51,018 nucleotides of DNA, taken from positions 1 to 51,018 of the forward strand of contig JAJFGO010000065.1 in NCBI GenBank assembly GCA_021776095.1, read 5' to 3'. Shown piece after piece: positions 11,034 to 20,338 of this stretch (its first letter is position 1; the number at the start of each line of letters is the position of its first letter). The translations under genes and the position numbers were made by a program. The notes under the pieces were generated by a model. That model saw only the letters and a list, made by a program, of their open reading frames with translations. It was not told where the DNA came from and searched no databases. Source of the DNA: Kiloniellaceae bacterium. GTDB taxonomy: Bacteria; Pseudomonadota; Alphaproteobacteria; Kiloniellales; J153.

Positions 11034-12365
11034 TTAGGCCTCGGCCGGCGCGACGGCAATTCCTTTGGCGTCAGTCAGGTCGGCATCGGCTAAATTGGCC
11101 CCGGTCAAATCAGCGCCCGTCAAATCAGCACCCGTCAAATCGGCTCCGGTCAAATCGGACGCGGCCAAGCGGGCGTGACGCAATACGGTCCCGCGCAGGC
11201 TGGCGCCAGGGAGTTTGGCGCCTTCAAGATTGGCGCGGTTGGTCAGCGCGGCATCGCCGATATCCTCTAGCGGCCCCAAGTTGCTGCCGTCCAGTTTCGC
11301 ATTGTTCAAGGTGGCACGCCGCAGATTGGTGCCGCGAAAGTCGGCCCCAGAGAGGTTGCTGTCCCTCACGTCCGCAAACTCAAGATCGCTCATGGCCAGT
11401 TCAGCGTTGGAAAGATCGATACCAATTAGGCGACAGCGCCGCATGTCGGCCACGGAGAGATTGGCCTTCGCCAAGGCCTTGCCCGAGAGGTCCATATCGG
11501 CGAAGACGGCCCGGGTTCCCTCCTTGCCCGAAGAGTTCAGCCACAGGCCGTGCGCGGCCATGGCGGCCTGAAGCTCCTCGTCGCTGACGGGCGTCGGTTT
11601 GGTCATGATCGCCATCTTGAGTTCGTCGAGCTCATAGGCATCCGCGTCGAGGATCACGCCACGCAGATCGGCGCCCAGGAAATCCGCTCCCTTTAGCGTG
11701 GCGCCGCTCAACTGCGCACCGGCCAAGGCAGCGCCGGCAAATTTTGCGCCGCTTAGCATCGCACCGCTCAAGTCGGCGCCGATCAGATTGGACTTTCGCA
11801 AGTCCGCGCCGGCCAGATCGGCGTTGCTCAGGTTAGCATCCGTCAGGTCGGCGTGGCGCAAGAACGATTGATTCAGTTTGGCGCCCGATAGGTCCGCACC
11901 GGTCGCCGTAACTCCGCTCAATTGACCCGGTATCTCGTCGAGCTCGTGGGCCATGAAGTTGCCGCGCGCATCGTATCTGGCGAGCATGGCCGGCCTGATA
12001 TCCGCGTTGGCCAAGCGGGTGCTGGAAAGGTTAGCGCCGTTCAGCGACACGCCGCGCAGGTCGGCGCCGCCTAGGTCCGCTTCGGACAAATCCGCCAGAC
12101 GCATATCGGCACAGAATAAATTGGCACGACAAAACTTGGCGCCCTTAAGCTTCGCCCTAGCGAATTTGCTTCCGGTCAGGTCGGCATTGCTCAGGTCGAC
12201 GTTGTTGAGAATGAGGTCCGACAAATCGTGAAAATGTAAAACGGCGCGTTTTCCGGCCGACCCCGCGGCCAGATGATTTCCGTGCTGTACTAAGATGTCC
12301 TTTAACTCGGCCGTTGAAAGCCGGACAAAGCTCTGTTTGGAGGTCGCGGGGGGGGCTTGCGGCAC
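11034..12365 (-). CDS. Pentapeptide-repeat protein with two head modules
   Basis: The protein has 443 residues, mostly pentapeptide repeats of the A(D/N)LxG type, which fold into a right-handed quadrilateral beta-helix. Two repeat blocks (about 48-250 and about 305-435) are each preceded by a similar head segment. These are LKDILVQHGNHLAAGSAGKR (near residue 21) and LQAAMAAHGLWLNSSGKEGT (near residue 265), each followed by RA(V) and a DLS entry into the helix. Several repeats at the C-terminus are nearly identical (DLTGADLTGADLTGADLTGA), which makes the DNA at 11093-11160 look like a tandem repeat. No signal peptide is seen. Its function is unknown; relatives may be gyrase-interacting or scaffold proteins. 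Confidence 0.88.
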   Translation of the reverse strand: MPQAPPATSKQSFVRLSTAELKDILVQHGNHLAAGSAGKRAVLHFHDLSDLILNNVDLSNADLTGSKFARAKLKGAKFCRANLFCADMRLADLSEADLGGADLRGVSLNGANLSSTRLANADIRPAMLARYDARGNFMAHELDEIPGQLSGVTATGADLSGAKLNQSFLRHADLTDANLSNADLAGADLRKSNLIGADLSGAMLSGAKFAGAALAGAQLSGATLKGADFLGADLRGVILDADAYELDELKMAIMTKPTPVSDEELQAAMAAHGLWLNSSGKEGTRAVFADMDLSGKALAKANLSVADMRRCRLIGIDLSNAELAMSDLEFADVRDSNLSGADFRGTNLRRATLNNAKLDGSNLGPLEDIGDAALTNRANLEGAKLPGASLRGTVLRHARLAASDLTGADLTGADLTGADLTGANLADADLTDAKGIAVAPAEA

Positions 12366-12627
12366 GTGCGATCACCCATTTCGTTAACCATGACCCAAGG
12401 GGCCGCCTAGGCTTGAGAACCCAATCCTCGGCCTGCAATCCAGGGTCATACAAAAAGGTAAATTTGCACTAAACATAAGCGGCCTAGGAAAGCCTAGACG
12501 CAACTTTGACGCGAACAGTCCCACTAACAACAGGGGAAAAAACGGCGTTGCCGGTAACATTTGAAGGTGGAATTCGGCGGCATGCGCCGAAAGCATTTGA
12601 AGCGGCGCGGGACACGCCGGCGGCAGG

Positions 12628-13113
12628 CTAATGCAGCTTGGCCGACAAACCTCGTATGGAGTCTTGGATCATCATATTCGCGCGATTCTGATCCATGTTG
12701 GATTTCAGCAGTTTAGCGGTCGCGACGATGGCGACGTCGACCGCCTGGTTGCGCACCTCTTGAAGCGCCTTGGCCTCGGCTTGGGCGATCTTGTCCAGGG
12801 CCGCCTGCTCGCGCCGCCGCAGGGCGGCCTCTAGCTCTTCTTCGCCCTGGGCGGTCAGGCGCTTGGCCTCGAGCTTGGCATGGTTGAGGATCTCGTCGGC
12901 CTCGCTCAAGGCGTCGCGCTGCTTGCGCTTGTATTCGGCCAACAGGTGCTGCGCTGCCTCCCGCAGTTTTTCCGCCTCCTCGATCTCCTTCCGAATCGCC
13001 TCGCCGCGCGTATCCAGGGCGCCGGTCATGGCGCCGGCGATCTTCTTGCCGACCGCCGCGACGAAGATCACGAAGGCAACCGCGACCCAGAACGTCGGAT
13101 CTTCCAGCATCAA
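12628..13113 (-). CDS. atpF: ATP synthase F0 subunit b
   Basis: This 161-residue protein has one N-terminal membrane helix (FWVAVAFVIFVAAVGKKI) and a long charged coiled coil (about residues 35-155), as expected for F0 subunit b, the stator stalk. It is the last gene of the minus-strand run atpI-atpB-atpE-b'-b and overlaps the b' gene by four bases (ATG within its end), which indicates translational coupling. A separate b and b' pair, instead of a b homodimer, is typical of alphaproteobacteria and phototrophs. The F1 genes are not in this window. Confidence 0.92.
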   Translation of the reverse strand: MMLEDPTFWVAVAFVIFVAAVGKKIAGAMTGALDTRGEAIRKEIEEAEKLREAAQHLLAEYKRKQRDALSEADEILNHAKLEAKRLTAQGEEELEAALRRREQAALDKIAQAEAKALQEVRNQAVDVAIVATAKLLKSNMDQNRANMMIQDSIRGLSAKLH

Positions 13114-13601
13114 CCGCGCCCCCGCATGGTGTCCTTGATCGCCTCGTCGATCTTGTCGGCCGGCAGGTTGGTTCCGATCAGCTTGGCGCTGGCGGCGCCC
13201 GCCACCTCACTGGCGACTGCGGCCACCTGGGCCAGGGCCGCTTCCTTGGCTTTGGCGACGCGATCCTCGGCGTCCTGGGTCTTGGCGGCGAGTTCCTGAC
13301 CGAAGGCCTGGTGGCGCTTAGCGCTTTCGGCGGCCATTTCGTTGCTGGTCCGCTTAATCGCCTCCGCCGCTTCGGCGCGGGCTTTGGCCAGGGCCTTTTC
13401 GTACTCGGCCAGGACCGACTCGGCTTCCTGTCGCAGCTTCGTCGCCTTTTCCAGATCGGAATCGATGTGCCGCTGACGCGCCTCCAGAACTTCACTGATC
13501 CGGGGCAGCACGGCGCGCCGGAGAACGAAGTACAAAGGCACAAGGGTCAGCAGCAGCCAAAAAAGCTGCGTCGCGAAAAAACTCGGGTCCAGTTGAGGCA
13601 T
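13110..13601 (-). CDS. atpF': ATP synthase F0 subunit b'
   Basis: This 163-residue b' subunit of the F0 stator has an N-terminal membrane helix (FFATQLFWLLLTLVPLYFVL) with the RRAVLPRISEVLEARQ motif after it, then a long coiled coil. It pairs with the product of the next gene to form the b/b' peripheral stalk. The PQLDPSFF N-terminus is characteristic of b' proteins. It lies 62 bases after atpE and overlaps atpF by four bases. Confidence 0.93.
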   Translation of the reverse strand: MPQLDPSFFATQLFWLLLTLVPLYFVLRRAVLPRISEVLEARQRHIDSDLEKATKLRQEAESVLAEYEKALAKARAEAAEAIKRTSNEMAAESAKRHQAFGQELAAKTQDAEDRVAKAKEAALAQVAAVASEVAGAASAKLIGTNLPADKIDEAIKDTMRGRG

Positions 13602-13663
13602 ACGCGATCCCCAGGTGTCCGTGCGTCCGGCAGCGGTGCCGGAGAAAGGACGTTGAGTGCGGC

Positions 13664-13888
13664 TTAGCCGAACAGAATGATGAGCGCGATAACCAGGGCG
13701 AAGAGCGCGATGGCCTCGACCAGGGCGAAGCCCAGCATGGTCATGGTGAACACTTCGCCGCGTGCCGAGGGGTTGCGGCCAACCGCCCCGATGAAGGAGG
13801 AGAAGATGTTGCCGATGCCGATTCCCGAACCGATAACGCCGATGACCGCGAGGCCCGCGCCGATGACTTTTGCCGCTTCAAGTTCCAT
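13664..13888 (-). CDS. atpE: ATP synthase F0 subunit c
   Basis: This 74-residue proteolipid forms the rotor ring of ATP synthase. It has two membrane helices joined by the polar loop (GRNPSARGEV). The proton-carrying carboxylate is E58 in GFALVEAIALF, and a glycine-rich GSGIGIGNIF segment packs the first helix. I chose the ATG at 13888 (MELEAAKVIGAG), the standard N-terminus; an in-frame upstream codon at 13924 would add 12 residues that do not fit the family. The usual Glu type suggests a proton-coupled enzyme. Confidence 0.96.
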   Translation of the reverse strand: MELEAAKVIGAGLAVIGVIGSGIGIGNIFSSFIGAVGRNPSARGEVFTMTMLGFALVEAIALFALVIALIILFG

Positions 13889-13949
13889 GATCTGAGTATC
13901 CTCTATTGAACAGGTCGTAACCAACCGGGTCCGCCCCGGGGGCGGCGCC

Positions 13950-14699
13950 TTAGTGCATGTGCAGCGCGTCGTTGATGTAAAGGCAAGTCAGGATCGCGAA
14001 GACGTAGGCCTGCAGGAATGCGATCAAAATTTCCAGGCCGATCAGCGCCACCACCAGGGCCAGGGGTAGGACCCCGAAAATCGCCAAGGCCGGTATGAAG
14101 CCCGCGATCACCTTCAAGAGCGTGTGTCCCGCCAGCATGTTGGCGAACAACCGGACCGACAGGCTGATCGGGCGCGATAGATAGGAGATGATCTCGATCG
14201 GGATCAGCAGCGGCCACAACGCGATCGGCGCGCCGGGCGGCACGAAGAAGGTGAAGAAATGCATCCCGTGCTTGGCGAAGCCCAGAACCGTCACGCCGAT
14301 GAAGACCGCGGCGGCCATGGCGAAAGTGACGATGATGTGGCTCGTGAAGGTAAAGCTGTAGGGCAGCATGCCCAGCAGGTTGCCGATCAGGATGAACATG
14401 AACAGGGTGAAGACGATCGGGAAGTACTGTCGGCCCTCGTGCCCCACGGTGTCGCGGAACAGGCCGGCGACGAACTCGTAGGTCATTTCCGCCGCGCTCT
14501 GCCAGCGTCCGGGCACCAGCGCGCCACGGCGCATGCCGACCAGGAAGAAGCTGGCGGCCAAGGTGACCGCAATCACCATGAACAAGGACGAATTGGTGAA
14601 TGAGAGATCGAGACCGCCAAGCTTGATCGGCACGATCTCTTTGATCTCGAATTGGGCAAGTGGGCTATGCCCCCCGCCCTGTCCCGCACCCTCGGCCAT
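13950..14699 (-). CDS. atpB: ATP synthase F0 subunit a
   Basis: This 249-residue polytopic membrane protein forms the proton half-channels next to the c-ring. The essential arginine lies in SLSVRLFANMLAGH, and the conserved LIGNLLGMLPYSFT and LQAYVFAILTCLYI helices are present. Length and order are standard. It lies between atpI and atpE on the minus strand and belongs to the F0 operon. Confidence 0.97.
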   Translation of the reverse strand: MAEGAGQGGGHSPLAQFEIKEIVPIKLGGLDLSFTNSSLFMVIAVTLAASFFLVGMRRGALVPGRWQSAAEMTYEFVAGLFRDTVGHEGRQYFPIVFTLFMFILIGNLLGMLPYSFTFTSHIIVTFAMAAAVFIGVTVLGFAKHGMHFFTFFVPPGAPIALWPLLIPIEIISYLSRPISLSVRLFANMLAGHTLLKVIAGFIPALAIFGVLPLALVVALIGLEILIAFLQAYVFAILTCLYINDALHMH

Positions 14700-14725
14700 C
14701 TCTTACCCTCGTCGGCCTTTCACAC

Positions 14726-15091
14726 CTAGCGGTCTCGTGTCTTCTTGCCGGGGTCCTCGTCGCTTTCGGAACCCGGTTTCCGATACCCCGCCGCGTAACC
14801 GAAGCCGGCCATCACACGATAGACGTTCATCATGCCCGCCGCCGCTCCCAATAGAAAGAACAGCAGCAAGAACCAGGGGGCGGTATCCAGCCAACGATCC
14901 AGCATAATCCCGATGCCGACACCCACGATCAGGGCGGCAACCAAGTCCACGCCGATTCGCACGGCAAAGGCCAAACCGCCACCCCGTGAGTCCCGATCGG
15001 CGCCGGCCTTGTGGCCGCTGCGCTTGGCCTTGGCCGCACGCAGACGCTGGTCGATATCCGATTGTGACGGTGGAGGGGATTCGTCGCTCAT
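14726..15091 (-). CDS. atpI: AtpI, ATP synthase assembly protein
   Basis: This 121-residue protein has two central membrane helices (VDLVAALIVGVGIGIML and FLLLFFLLGAAAGMMNVYR) with charged ends, the layout of AtpI, which helps c-ring assembly. The DSRGGGLAFAVRIGVDL segment before helix 1 is typical of alphaproteobacterial AtpI. It is the first gene of the F0 operon, 26 bases before atpB. Confidence 0.9.
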   Translation of the reverse strand: MSDESPPPSQSDIDQRLRAAKAKRSGHKAGADRDSRGGGLAFAVRIGVDLVAALIVGVGIGIMLDRWLDTAPWFLLLFFLLGAAAGMMNVYRVMAGFGYAAGYRKPGSESDEDPGKKTRDR

Positions 15092-15201
15092 GCGGCCGCA
15101 CCCCCCAGGATCTTCCCCCGGCTAATTTGTTCCCCATGGACCGGGCCCGCGACGGGCCCGAAAAACGCGCGCACCTTAGTGAGCGAGCCTAGGTGTGTCA
15201 A

Positions 15202-15219
15202 GGCGGGGCGCGCCCCGCC
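15202..15219. repeat. Perfect 18-bp GC palindrome
   Basis: GGCGGGGCGCGCCCCGCC is a perfect palindrome in the gap between the smc stop and atpI. It may help end the smc transcript, but no U-tract accompanies it. A second palindromic pair (GGGCCCG-CGA-CGGGCCC, about 15144-15160) lies nearby. Confidence 0.5.
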
Positions 15220-15358
15220 GGGCACCATACCGGCCATTGGAAGAAGGGCCTGGTTTCAAGGTTTTAGGTGGCCAAATAGAGGCCGTGCAAGGCGTCGCGG
15301 AATAGGCATTGAATGCGGCGTTCGGGGCCGATGCCGATGGTGCCGTCTGAGGCGTGCG

Positions 15359-18300
15359 TCAGGCGCTTTCGCGCAGGTCCTCCGCCGCGCCCAGGTCGAC
15401 CGAAACCAGGCGGCTGATGCCGCGCTCGGCCATGGTGACGCCGTACAGCCGATCGACCCGCGACATGGTCATGCGATGATGCGTGATGATCAGGAAGCGG
15501 GTAGTCCCGCTTTCGCACAACTCGTCCAGCAGGGTGCAGAAACGATCCACGTTGGCGTCGTCGAGCGGGGCGTCCACCTCGTCCAGCACGCAGATCGGTG
15601 CCGGATTGGTCAGGAACACCGCGAACAACAGCGACAGGGCGGTCAGGGCCTGCTCGCCGCCGGACAGCAGGGACATGACCTGCAGGCGCTTGCCGGGCGG
15701 GCTCGCGAGGATTTCCAGACCCGCTTCCAGCGGATCGTCGGATCCGGTCAGCTTGAGGTGCGCCTTGCCGCCGCCGAACAGACGCACGAAAAGTTCGGAG
15801 AAGTGGGCCTCGACCTTGGCGAAGGCGGCGAGCAAACGCTCGCGCCCTTCGCGGTTCAGACTTGAGATGCCGTGGCGCAGGCGCGAGATCGCCGCCACCA
15901 AGTCGGCCCGTTCCGACTGCATGCTGTTGATCTGTTGGTCTAACTCCCGGGCCTCGTCCTCGGCGCGCAGATTGACGGCGCCCAGGGTTTCCCGCTCGCG
16001 CACCAGGCGGGCCAGTTTGGTTTCTATGGCGTCGCGCTCGGGAAGCTCCTGGCTCGGATCCAGTCCGGCGATCTCGATCGCGCCCTCAAGCTTGCAATCC
16101 AGGCGATCCCGGACCTTTTCGGTGACGTTGTCGAGCGACTGATCGGCTTGGCTGACCGCCGCTTCGGCGCGCACCCGGTCCTCGCGGGCGCTGCCCAGCA
16201 CCCCTTCGGCGGCCTTCAGGGCCTTGTCCGCGTCGTTCATGCGGGTTTCGCCCAGGGCCAGACCGTCGGCGGCTTGCGCGCGCCGGCTCTCGGCGGCGGC
16301 GAGCTGTTCGGCCAGGACCTCGCGCAGGGCCCGCAATTCTTCCGGGCGCGCGGCCAAGGCATCGATCTCTTCGCCGGTCGCTTTCAAGCGCTCGTCCAGT
16401 TCGCCGATGTGACGCTCCGCGTCTTCGCTGCGCCGGGCCCAGGATTGTTTTTCCTCTCCGTTCGCCGCTAGGCGGGCATGGCGCGCTTCGGCGTCGCGGA
16501 TCAGCCGGTCCAGGGCACTGCCGTGCTCGGCCAGGGTGGCGCGGCTCTGTGCCATGCGGTCCCTAATCTCGCCAAGCAGGGCCCGGGCCGCGGCCAGATC
16601 GGGAATGTCCTCGGCCTCTTGGCGGGCGGCGTTTAGCGACATGCGCACTTCGGCAATATCGCCGGCGATACGCGCCGCCGATTCGTCCAGGCCTGCCAGT
16701 CGCGAGACCACGGCGGCTGCCTCTTGGGCCATTTCGCCTTGCGCTTGGCGGGCCTGGTGCAGCGCATTTTGGGTCTTGGTTACGTCGGCGCGGGCAGCTC
16801 GTTCCTTGGCCGAGGCCAGTTCGAAGGCGACCCGCGCGGCGTCGTGGGCTGCGTGGGCTGCGCTCGCGGCATCACTCGCGTCGGTCAGAATTCTGCGCAG
16901 TTCCGACAGGCGGTTGCGTTGCGCCAGGCGCTTGCCGGCCGCCGTGCGCGCGTCCGTGGCCACGGTGAAGCCGTCCCAGCGCCAGAGCGCGCCCTCGCGG
17001 GTGACCAAGCGCTGTCCCGGTGCCAATTCGGCCTGTAGGCGCGCGCCGGTGGCGCTGTCCGGCACGACTCCGATCTGCGATAGGCGCCGCGCCAAGACCG
17101 CGGGGCCGCTGACGTGGCCACTCAGGGCCTCGGCCCCGGCCGGGAGCGCCGCCACCGCGCCGTAGGGCGTCAGCGCCTGCCAATGGATCGGGGCAGCCGG
17201 GTCGCCGGGCGCGGCGATGTCGTCGCCCAAGGCCGAGCCGAGCGCCGCCTCATAGCCGGCTTCGACCGTGACCTCATCGACCAGCGGCTTCCAATCCTTG
17301 GTGTCGCTCGGCTCCAGAATCGCACTCAGCGCCGCAGCCTCCGCCTCCAGCTTGGCGCGCGCGCTCTCGGCATGCTGCATGGTCTCGCGGGTCTTGCTTT
17401 CCGTCTCGCGGGATGCGCCCAAGGCGGCGTCGGAGGCCTCGGCATCGCTCTGGGCCCGTTCGAGGCCCACGTTTGCGGCGCTCACCGCCGCCGCGCCAGC
17501 CTCCAGACGGGTGTCGTCGACCCGTTGCGCGGTCAGGGTTTCGCGGGTCCGGCCGATCTCCTCGGCCTGGGTGCCCAGACGCTCCAGGCGGGCCGACAAT
17601 TCCTCGATCCGGCGATGCAGGGCGCTCGCCTTGGCCTCATCGGCGGCGACCCGCTCGGCGGTCGCCTCCACCTCGGCTTCCAGGGCTTGGGTGGCTTTGC
17701 GCGCCGCGCCGTGAATATCTTCGGCCTCGGCGATCGCCTCGGCCTCGCCGGCGGAGGCGGCTTCAAGCTCGGCCCGTTCCCGGTCCAGACCGGCCTGGGC
17801 CGCGTTGGCGTCCTCGGCTTGCGCCTTGGCGCGGGCCCGGTCGCGCTCCAGGTGTCCCCGGCGGCTTTCCGCCTGTTCCATGGCGGCGGTGACCTGAGCT
17901 TCCTCCCGGTCCAGATTGTCGCGGTCGACCAACAGGCGCTGCAAAGCGGCCGCGGCCCGGGCTTCCTGATCGCGCAGTTGCGGCAGGGCGGCTGCCGCGT
18001 CGGCTTGTTCGGCCGCGTGCGCCGCCGCCCCCTCGGTCAGGCTGGCGACCTGCCGTTCGGCCTCGCCCAGATGGTCGCGGGCCTCGATCAATTGGGCTTT
18101 GACCGCCTCGGCCTCCAGGTGCAGGGCAATCGCCTCGTGGCGCCGGATATGATCCGCCAGGTTGCGGTAGCGCGACGCCTGGCGGGCCTGCTTCTTTAGG
18201 CTCTGAAGTTGGGTTTCCAGGGTCGTGACGACGTCGTCGAGACGCTCAAGATTTGTTTCGGCCGCGCGCAGACGCAATTCCGCCTCGTGCCGGCGCGAGT

Positions 18301-18823
18301 GCAGGCCGGTGATTCCGGCGGCTTCCTCCAGCAAGGTGCGGCGGTCGGTCGGCTTGGCGTTGATCAGCGCGCCGATCCGCCCTTGGCTGACCATAGCCGT
18401 GCTGTGCGCCCCGGTCGCCGCGTCGGCGAACAACAGCTGCACGTCGCGGGCGCGCACTTCCTTGCCGTTGATCCGATAGGTCGAGCCGGACCCGCGCTCG
18501 ATCTGGCGCGTCACCTCCAGGGTATCCTGGTCGTTGCACATGGCCGGCGCCTTGCGGGCCGAATTGTCGAGGACCAGGTTGACCTCGGCCAGATTCCGCC
18601 CCGGCCGGGTCGCGCTGCCGGCGAAAATCACGTCGTCCATTTCCGAGCCGCGCATGCGCTTGGCGGAATTCTCGCCCATGACCCAACGCAGGGCTTCGAC
18701 CAGGTTCGACTTGCCGCATCCGTTCGGCCCGACGATGCCGGTTACGCCGCGATCGATGGAAATTTCGATTGGGTCGACGAAAGATTTGAATCCGCTTAGC
18801 TGCAGCTTGGTGAATTGCACCAC
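15359..18823 (-). CDS. smc: Chromosome segregation protein SMC
   Basis: This 1154-residue SMC ATPase organises and segregates the chromosome. The N-terminal head has Walker A GPNGCGKSNLVE and the Q-loop region (VSQGRIGALINAKP). Two long Ala/Glu/Arg-rich coiled coils flank a hinge (about residues 510-640). The C-terminal head has the signature LSGGEQALTALSLLFA and Walker B PICVLDEVDAPLDDANV. I chose GTG at 18823 (or the adjacent GTG at 18820), because the family starts at the QFTKLQLSGFKSFVDP segment and GAGG lies just upstream. A TTG at 18856 is less likely. It lies downstream of dciA and the dsbA-like gene on the same strand, a conserved alphaproteobacterial order. No scpA or scpB is in the window. 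Confidence 0.96.
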   Translation of the reverse strand: MVQFTKLQLSGFKSFVDPIEISIDRGVTGIVGPNGCGKSNLVEALRWVMGENSAKRMRGSEMDDVIFAGSATRPGRNLAEVNLVLDNSARKAPAMCNDQDTLEVTRQIERGSGSTYRINGKEVRARDVQLLFADAATGAHSTAMVSQGRIGALINAKPTDRRTLLEEAAGITGLHSRRHEAELRLRAAETNLERLDDVVTTLETQLQSLKKQARQASRYRNLADHIRRHEAIALHLEAEAVKAQLIEARDHLGEAERQVASLTEGAAAHAAEQADAAAALPQLRDQEARAAAALQRLLVDRDNLDREEAQVTAAMEQAESRRGHLERDRARAKAQAEDANAAQAGLDRERAELEAASAGEAEAIAEAEDIHGAARKATQALEAEVEATAERVAADEAKASALHRRIEELSARLERLGTQAEEIGRTRETLTAQRVDDTRLEAGAAAVSAANVGLERAQSDAEASDAALGASRETESKTRETMQHAESARAKLEAEAAALSAILEPSDTKDWKPLVDEVTVEAGYEAALGSALGDDIAAPGDPAAPIHWQALTPYGAVAALPAGAEALSGHVSGPAVLARRLSQIGVVPDSATGARLQAELAPGQRLVTREGALWRWDGFTVATDARTAAGKRLAQRNRLSELRRILTDASDAASAAHAAHDAARVAFELASAKERAARADVTKTQNALHQARQAQGEMAQEAAAVVSRLAGLDESAARIAGDIAEVRMSLNAARQEAEDIPDLAAARALLGEIRDRMAQSRATLAEHGSALDRLIRDAEARHARLAANGEEKQSWARRSEDAERHIGELDERLKATGEEIDALAARPEELRALREVLAEQLAAAESRRAQAADGLALGETRMNDADKALKAAEGVLGSAREDRVRAEAAVSQADQSLDNVTEKVRDRLDCKLEGAIEIAGLDPSQELPERDAIETKLARLVRERETLGAVNLRAEDEARELDQQINSMQSERADLVAAISRLRHGISSLNREGRERLLAAFAKVEAHFSELFVRLFGGGKAHLKLTGSDDPLEAGLEILASPPGKRLQVMSLLSGGEQALTALSLLFAVFLTNPAPICVLDEVDAPLDDANVDRFCTLLDELCESGTTRFLIITHHRMTMSRVDRLYGVTMAERGISRLVSVDLGAAEDLRESA

Positions 18824-18933
18824 GGGGCCTCGGTCCCTCCGACTGTCCGTCCTCAACTAGCGGTACTAACCACTAGGTCCTATCGATTCGCGAGTCGAAT
18901 TTGGTGTGCGCGGCCCGTGCGATCGGGCGGCGC

Positions 18934-19551
18934 TCACGCATCCGGCACTGTTTTGCGGAAAATCGACTCGAATTTTTCGAATGGCTGCGCGCCCTCGACC
19001 TTCTCGCCATTGACGATCAGGGTCGGGGTCGACTGCACGTTGTAGCTGGTGCGGCCGTCCTCGGCGCGGGCCAGAATCTTATCCATCTCTGTCTTGTCAT
19101 TGACGCAGGCATCGAAACGCGCCTGGCTCAGGCCCGCGAGCCGCGCATACTGGCCCAAAATTTTCAACGGCTCCGCCGAGCGCGACCAGCGCTGCTGATT
19201 CTCGAACAAAAGATCGAGAAAGGCAAAGTGCCGATCGCCCTTGATGCAGTTCGCCACCGCCGCCGCGCGCAGTCCAAGGCCGTCCAACGGGAAGTGGCGA
19301 AACACCAGCTTCACCTTCCCTTTGGCGATCCACTGTTCCTTTATCTGCGGCAGGGCGCCGGCATGGAAGGTGGCGCAGTGCGGGCAGGTCAGGGACGAAT
19401 ATTCGATCATGGTGATCGGCGCGTCGGCCGCGCCAAGAACCCGGTCGTCCGGGTGAATCGGGGTCGCCTCAGCCCGGGCCAGACGCCCAAGGGGTGCCAT
19501 CGAAACCAGCGCGGTGCCGGCCGCGCCGATCAGTATCTGCCTGCGATTCAT
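18934..19551 (-). CDS. DsbA-family thiol oxidoreductase, exported
   Basis: This 205-residue DsbA-like (thioredoxin_4) protein has the active site CPHC in YSSLTCPHCATFHAGALP and the cis-proline loop STPTLIVNGEKVEG. The N-terminus MNRRQILIGAAGTALVSM carries a twin-arginine-like motif and a hydrophobic stretch ending near RAEA, so export to the periplasm, possibly by Tat, is likely. I chose the ATG at 19551; an upstream ATG at 19566 is possible. It probably forms or exchanges disulfides. It lies between dciA and smc, an order conserved in alphaproteobacteria. Confidence 0.9.
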   Translation of the reverse strand: MNRRQILIGAAGTALVSMAPLGRLARAEATPIHPDDRVLGAADAPITMIEYSSLTCPHCATFHAGALPQIKEQWIAKGKVKLVFRHFPLDGLGLRAAAVANCIKGDRHFAFLDLLFENQQRWSRSAEPLKILGQYARLAGLSQARFDACVNDKTEMDKILARAEDGRTSYNVQSTPTLIVNGEKVEGAQPFEKFESIFRKTVPDA

Positions 19552-19723
19552 GATTGTACCTACCATATATTGTAATCGTATCGGGGGGGAAAGCGAAGCA
19601 CAAGATCGCTTGTCTAAGGAACACAAATATTCGTTATATGAAGTGCGATACGAGGCGCGGGGATTGAGCCTCCCTCTTGTGGCCAAAATTGGGCGATACC
19701 GATTAACCCGGCCCCACGGCCAT

Positions 19724-20284
19724 TCAGTCCTGTCTTTGCAAGAGAGCCCGGCCCAGCCGGTCCAGCGCGGACTTGAGGTCTTCGTCGCCCACGCCGCCCA
19801 GGCGCGCGCGCAGCGCCGATTCGGCCTCCGGCGGGATCGGCGCCTCTGGCGGCGGTTCCGGCGCCGGGGGCGGCCCGGGGGCTTGCAACAGGCGCAGGCG
19901 CTCGACCGCCCGGAACCCGAAGTAGCCGTTGATCCGTTCCAACAACTGCGGCTCCATATGCTGTATTTCGAGGGCGAAGCCGGTATCCACCCGCAGGGTC
20001 AGGGTGCCTGAACCCTCTTTGCCGCGCCGGGGCCGGTCGAGCTTGCGCGGGAGGCAATGCGCCGCGACCTCTTGCCCGACGATGCCCGCCCAGGCGCCCA
20101 GCAAGTCGGCCTCGGCGAAGCCCCGCCGTCCCAGGGCGCGCTTGGTGATTTTCGGTAGGGTTTTCGCGATCGCGTGCAAGCCGAAACGGCGCCGTACTCG
20201 GGTATCGGCGGCCTTCGATCGATCGGCCCGGCGCTTGCGGTCCGGAGCGCCCGGGCGTTCAGGTTTGTCGGTGTTCGAGGTCAC
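19724..20284 (-). CDS. dciA: DciA-like (DUF721) protein
   Basis: This 186-residue protein has the DUF721/DciA domain. The region around ALGRRGFAEADLLGAWAGIVGQEVAAH and the later TLTLRVDTGFALEIQHMEPQLLERIN are typical, where short stretches such as WAGIVGQEVA are diagnostic. DciA proteins help load the replicative helicase DnaB in bacteria without DnaC. The N-terminus is basic, and a Pro-rich linker (PPPAPEPPPEAPIPP) precedes the C-terminal tail. I chose GTG at 20284; upstream extension overlaps the divergent mutY promoter and looks non-coding. The ribosome site is weak. Confidence 0.83.
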   Translation of the reverse strand: MTSNTDKPERPGAPDRKRRADRSKAADTRVRRRFGLHAIAKTLPKITKRALGRRGFAEADLLGAWAGIVGQEVAAHCLPRKLDRPRRGKEGSGTLTLRVDTGFALEIQHMEPQLLERINGYFGFRAVERLRLLQAPGPPPAPEPPPEAPIPPEAESALRARLGGVGDEDLKSALDRLGRALLQRQD

Positions 20285-20338
20285 AAGCCGGGGATCCAGT
20301 CCTTCCCGTCGCTTCAAGGCTTCAGTATAGAAGACCTT

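Noticed and set aside
11093-11160. A tandem DNA repeat that looked like a CRISPR or satellite array
   Set aside because: The 15-base units encode the pentapeptide repeats of the protein at 11034-12365. There are no spacers.
15144-15165. GGGCCCG...CGGGCCC palindromes as the smc terminator
   Set aside because: For the minus strand the T-run lies on the wrong side of the stem.
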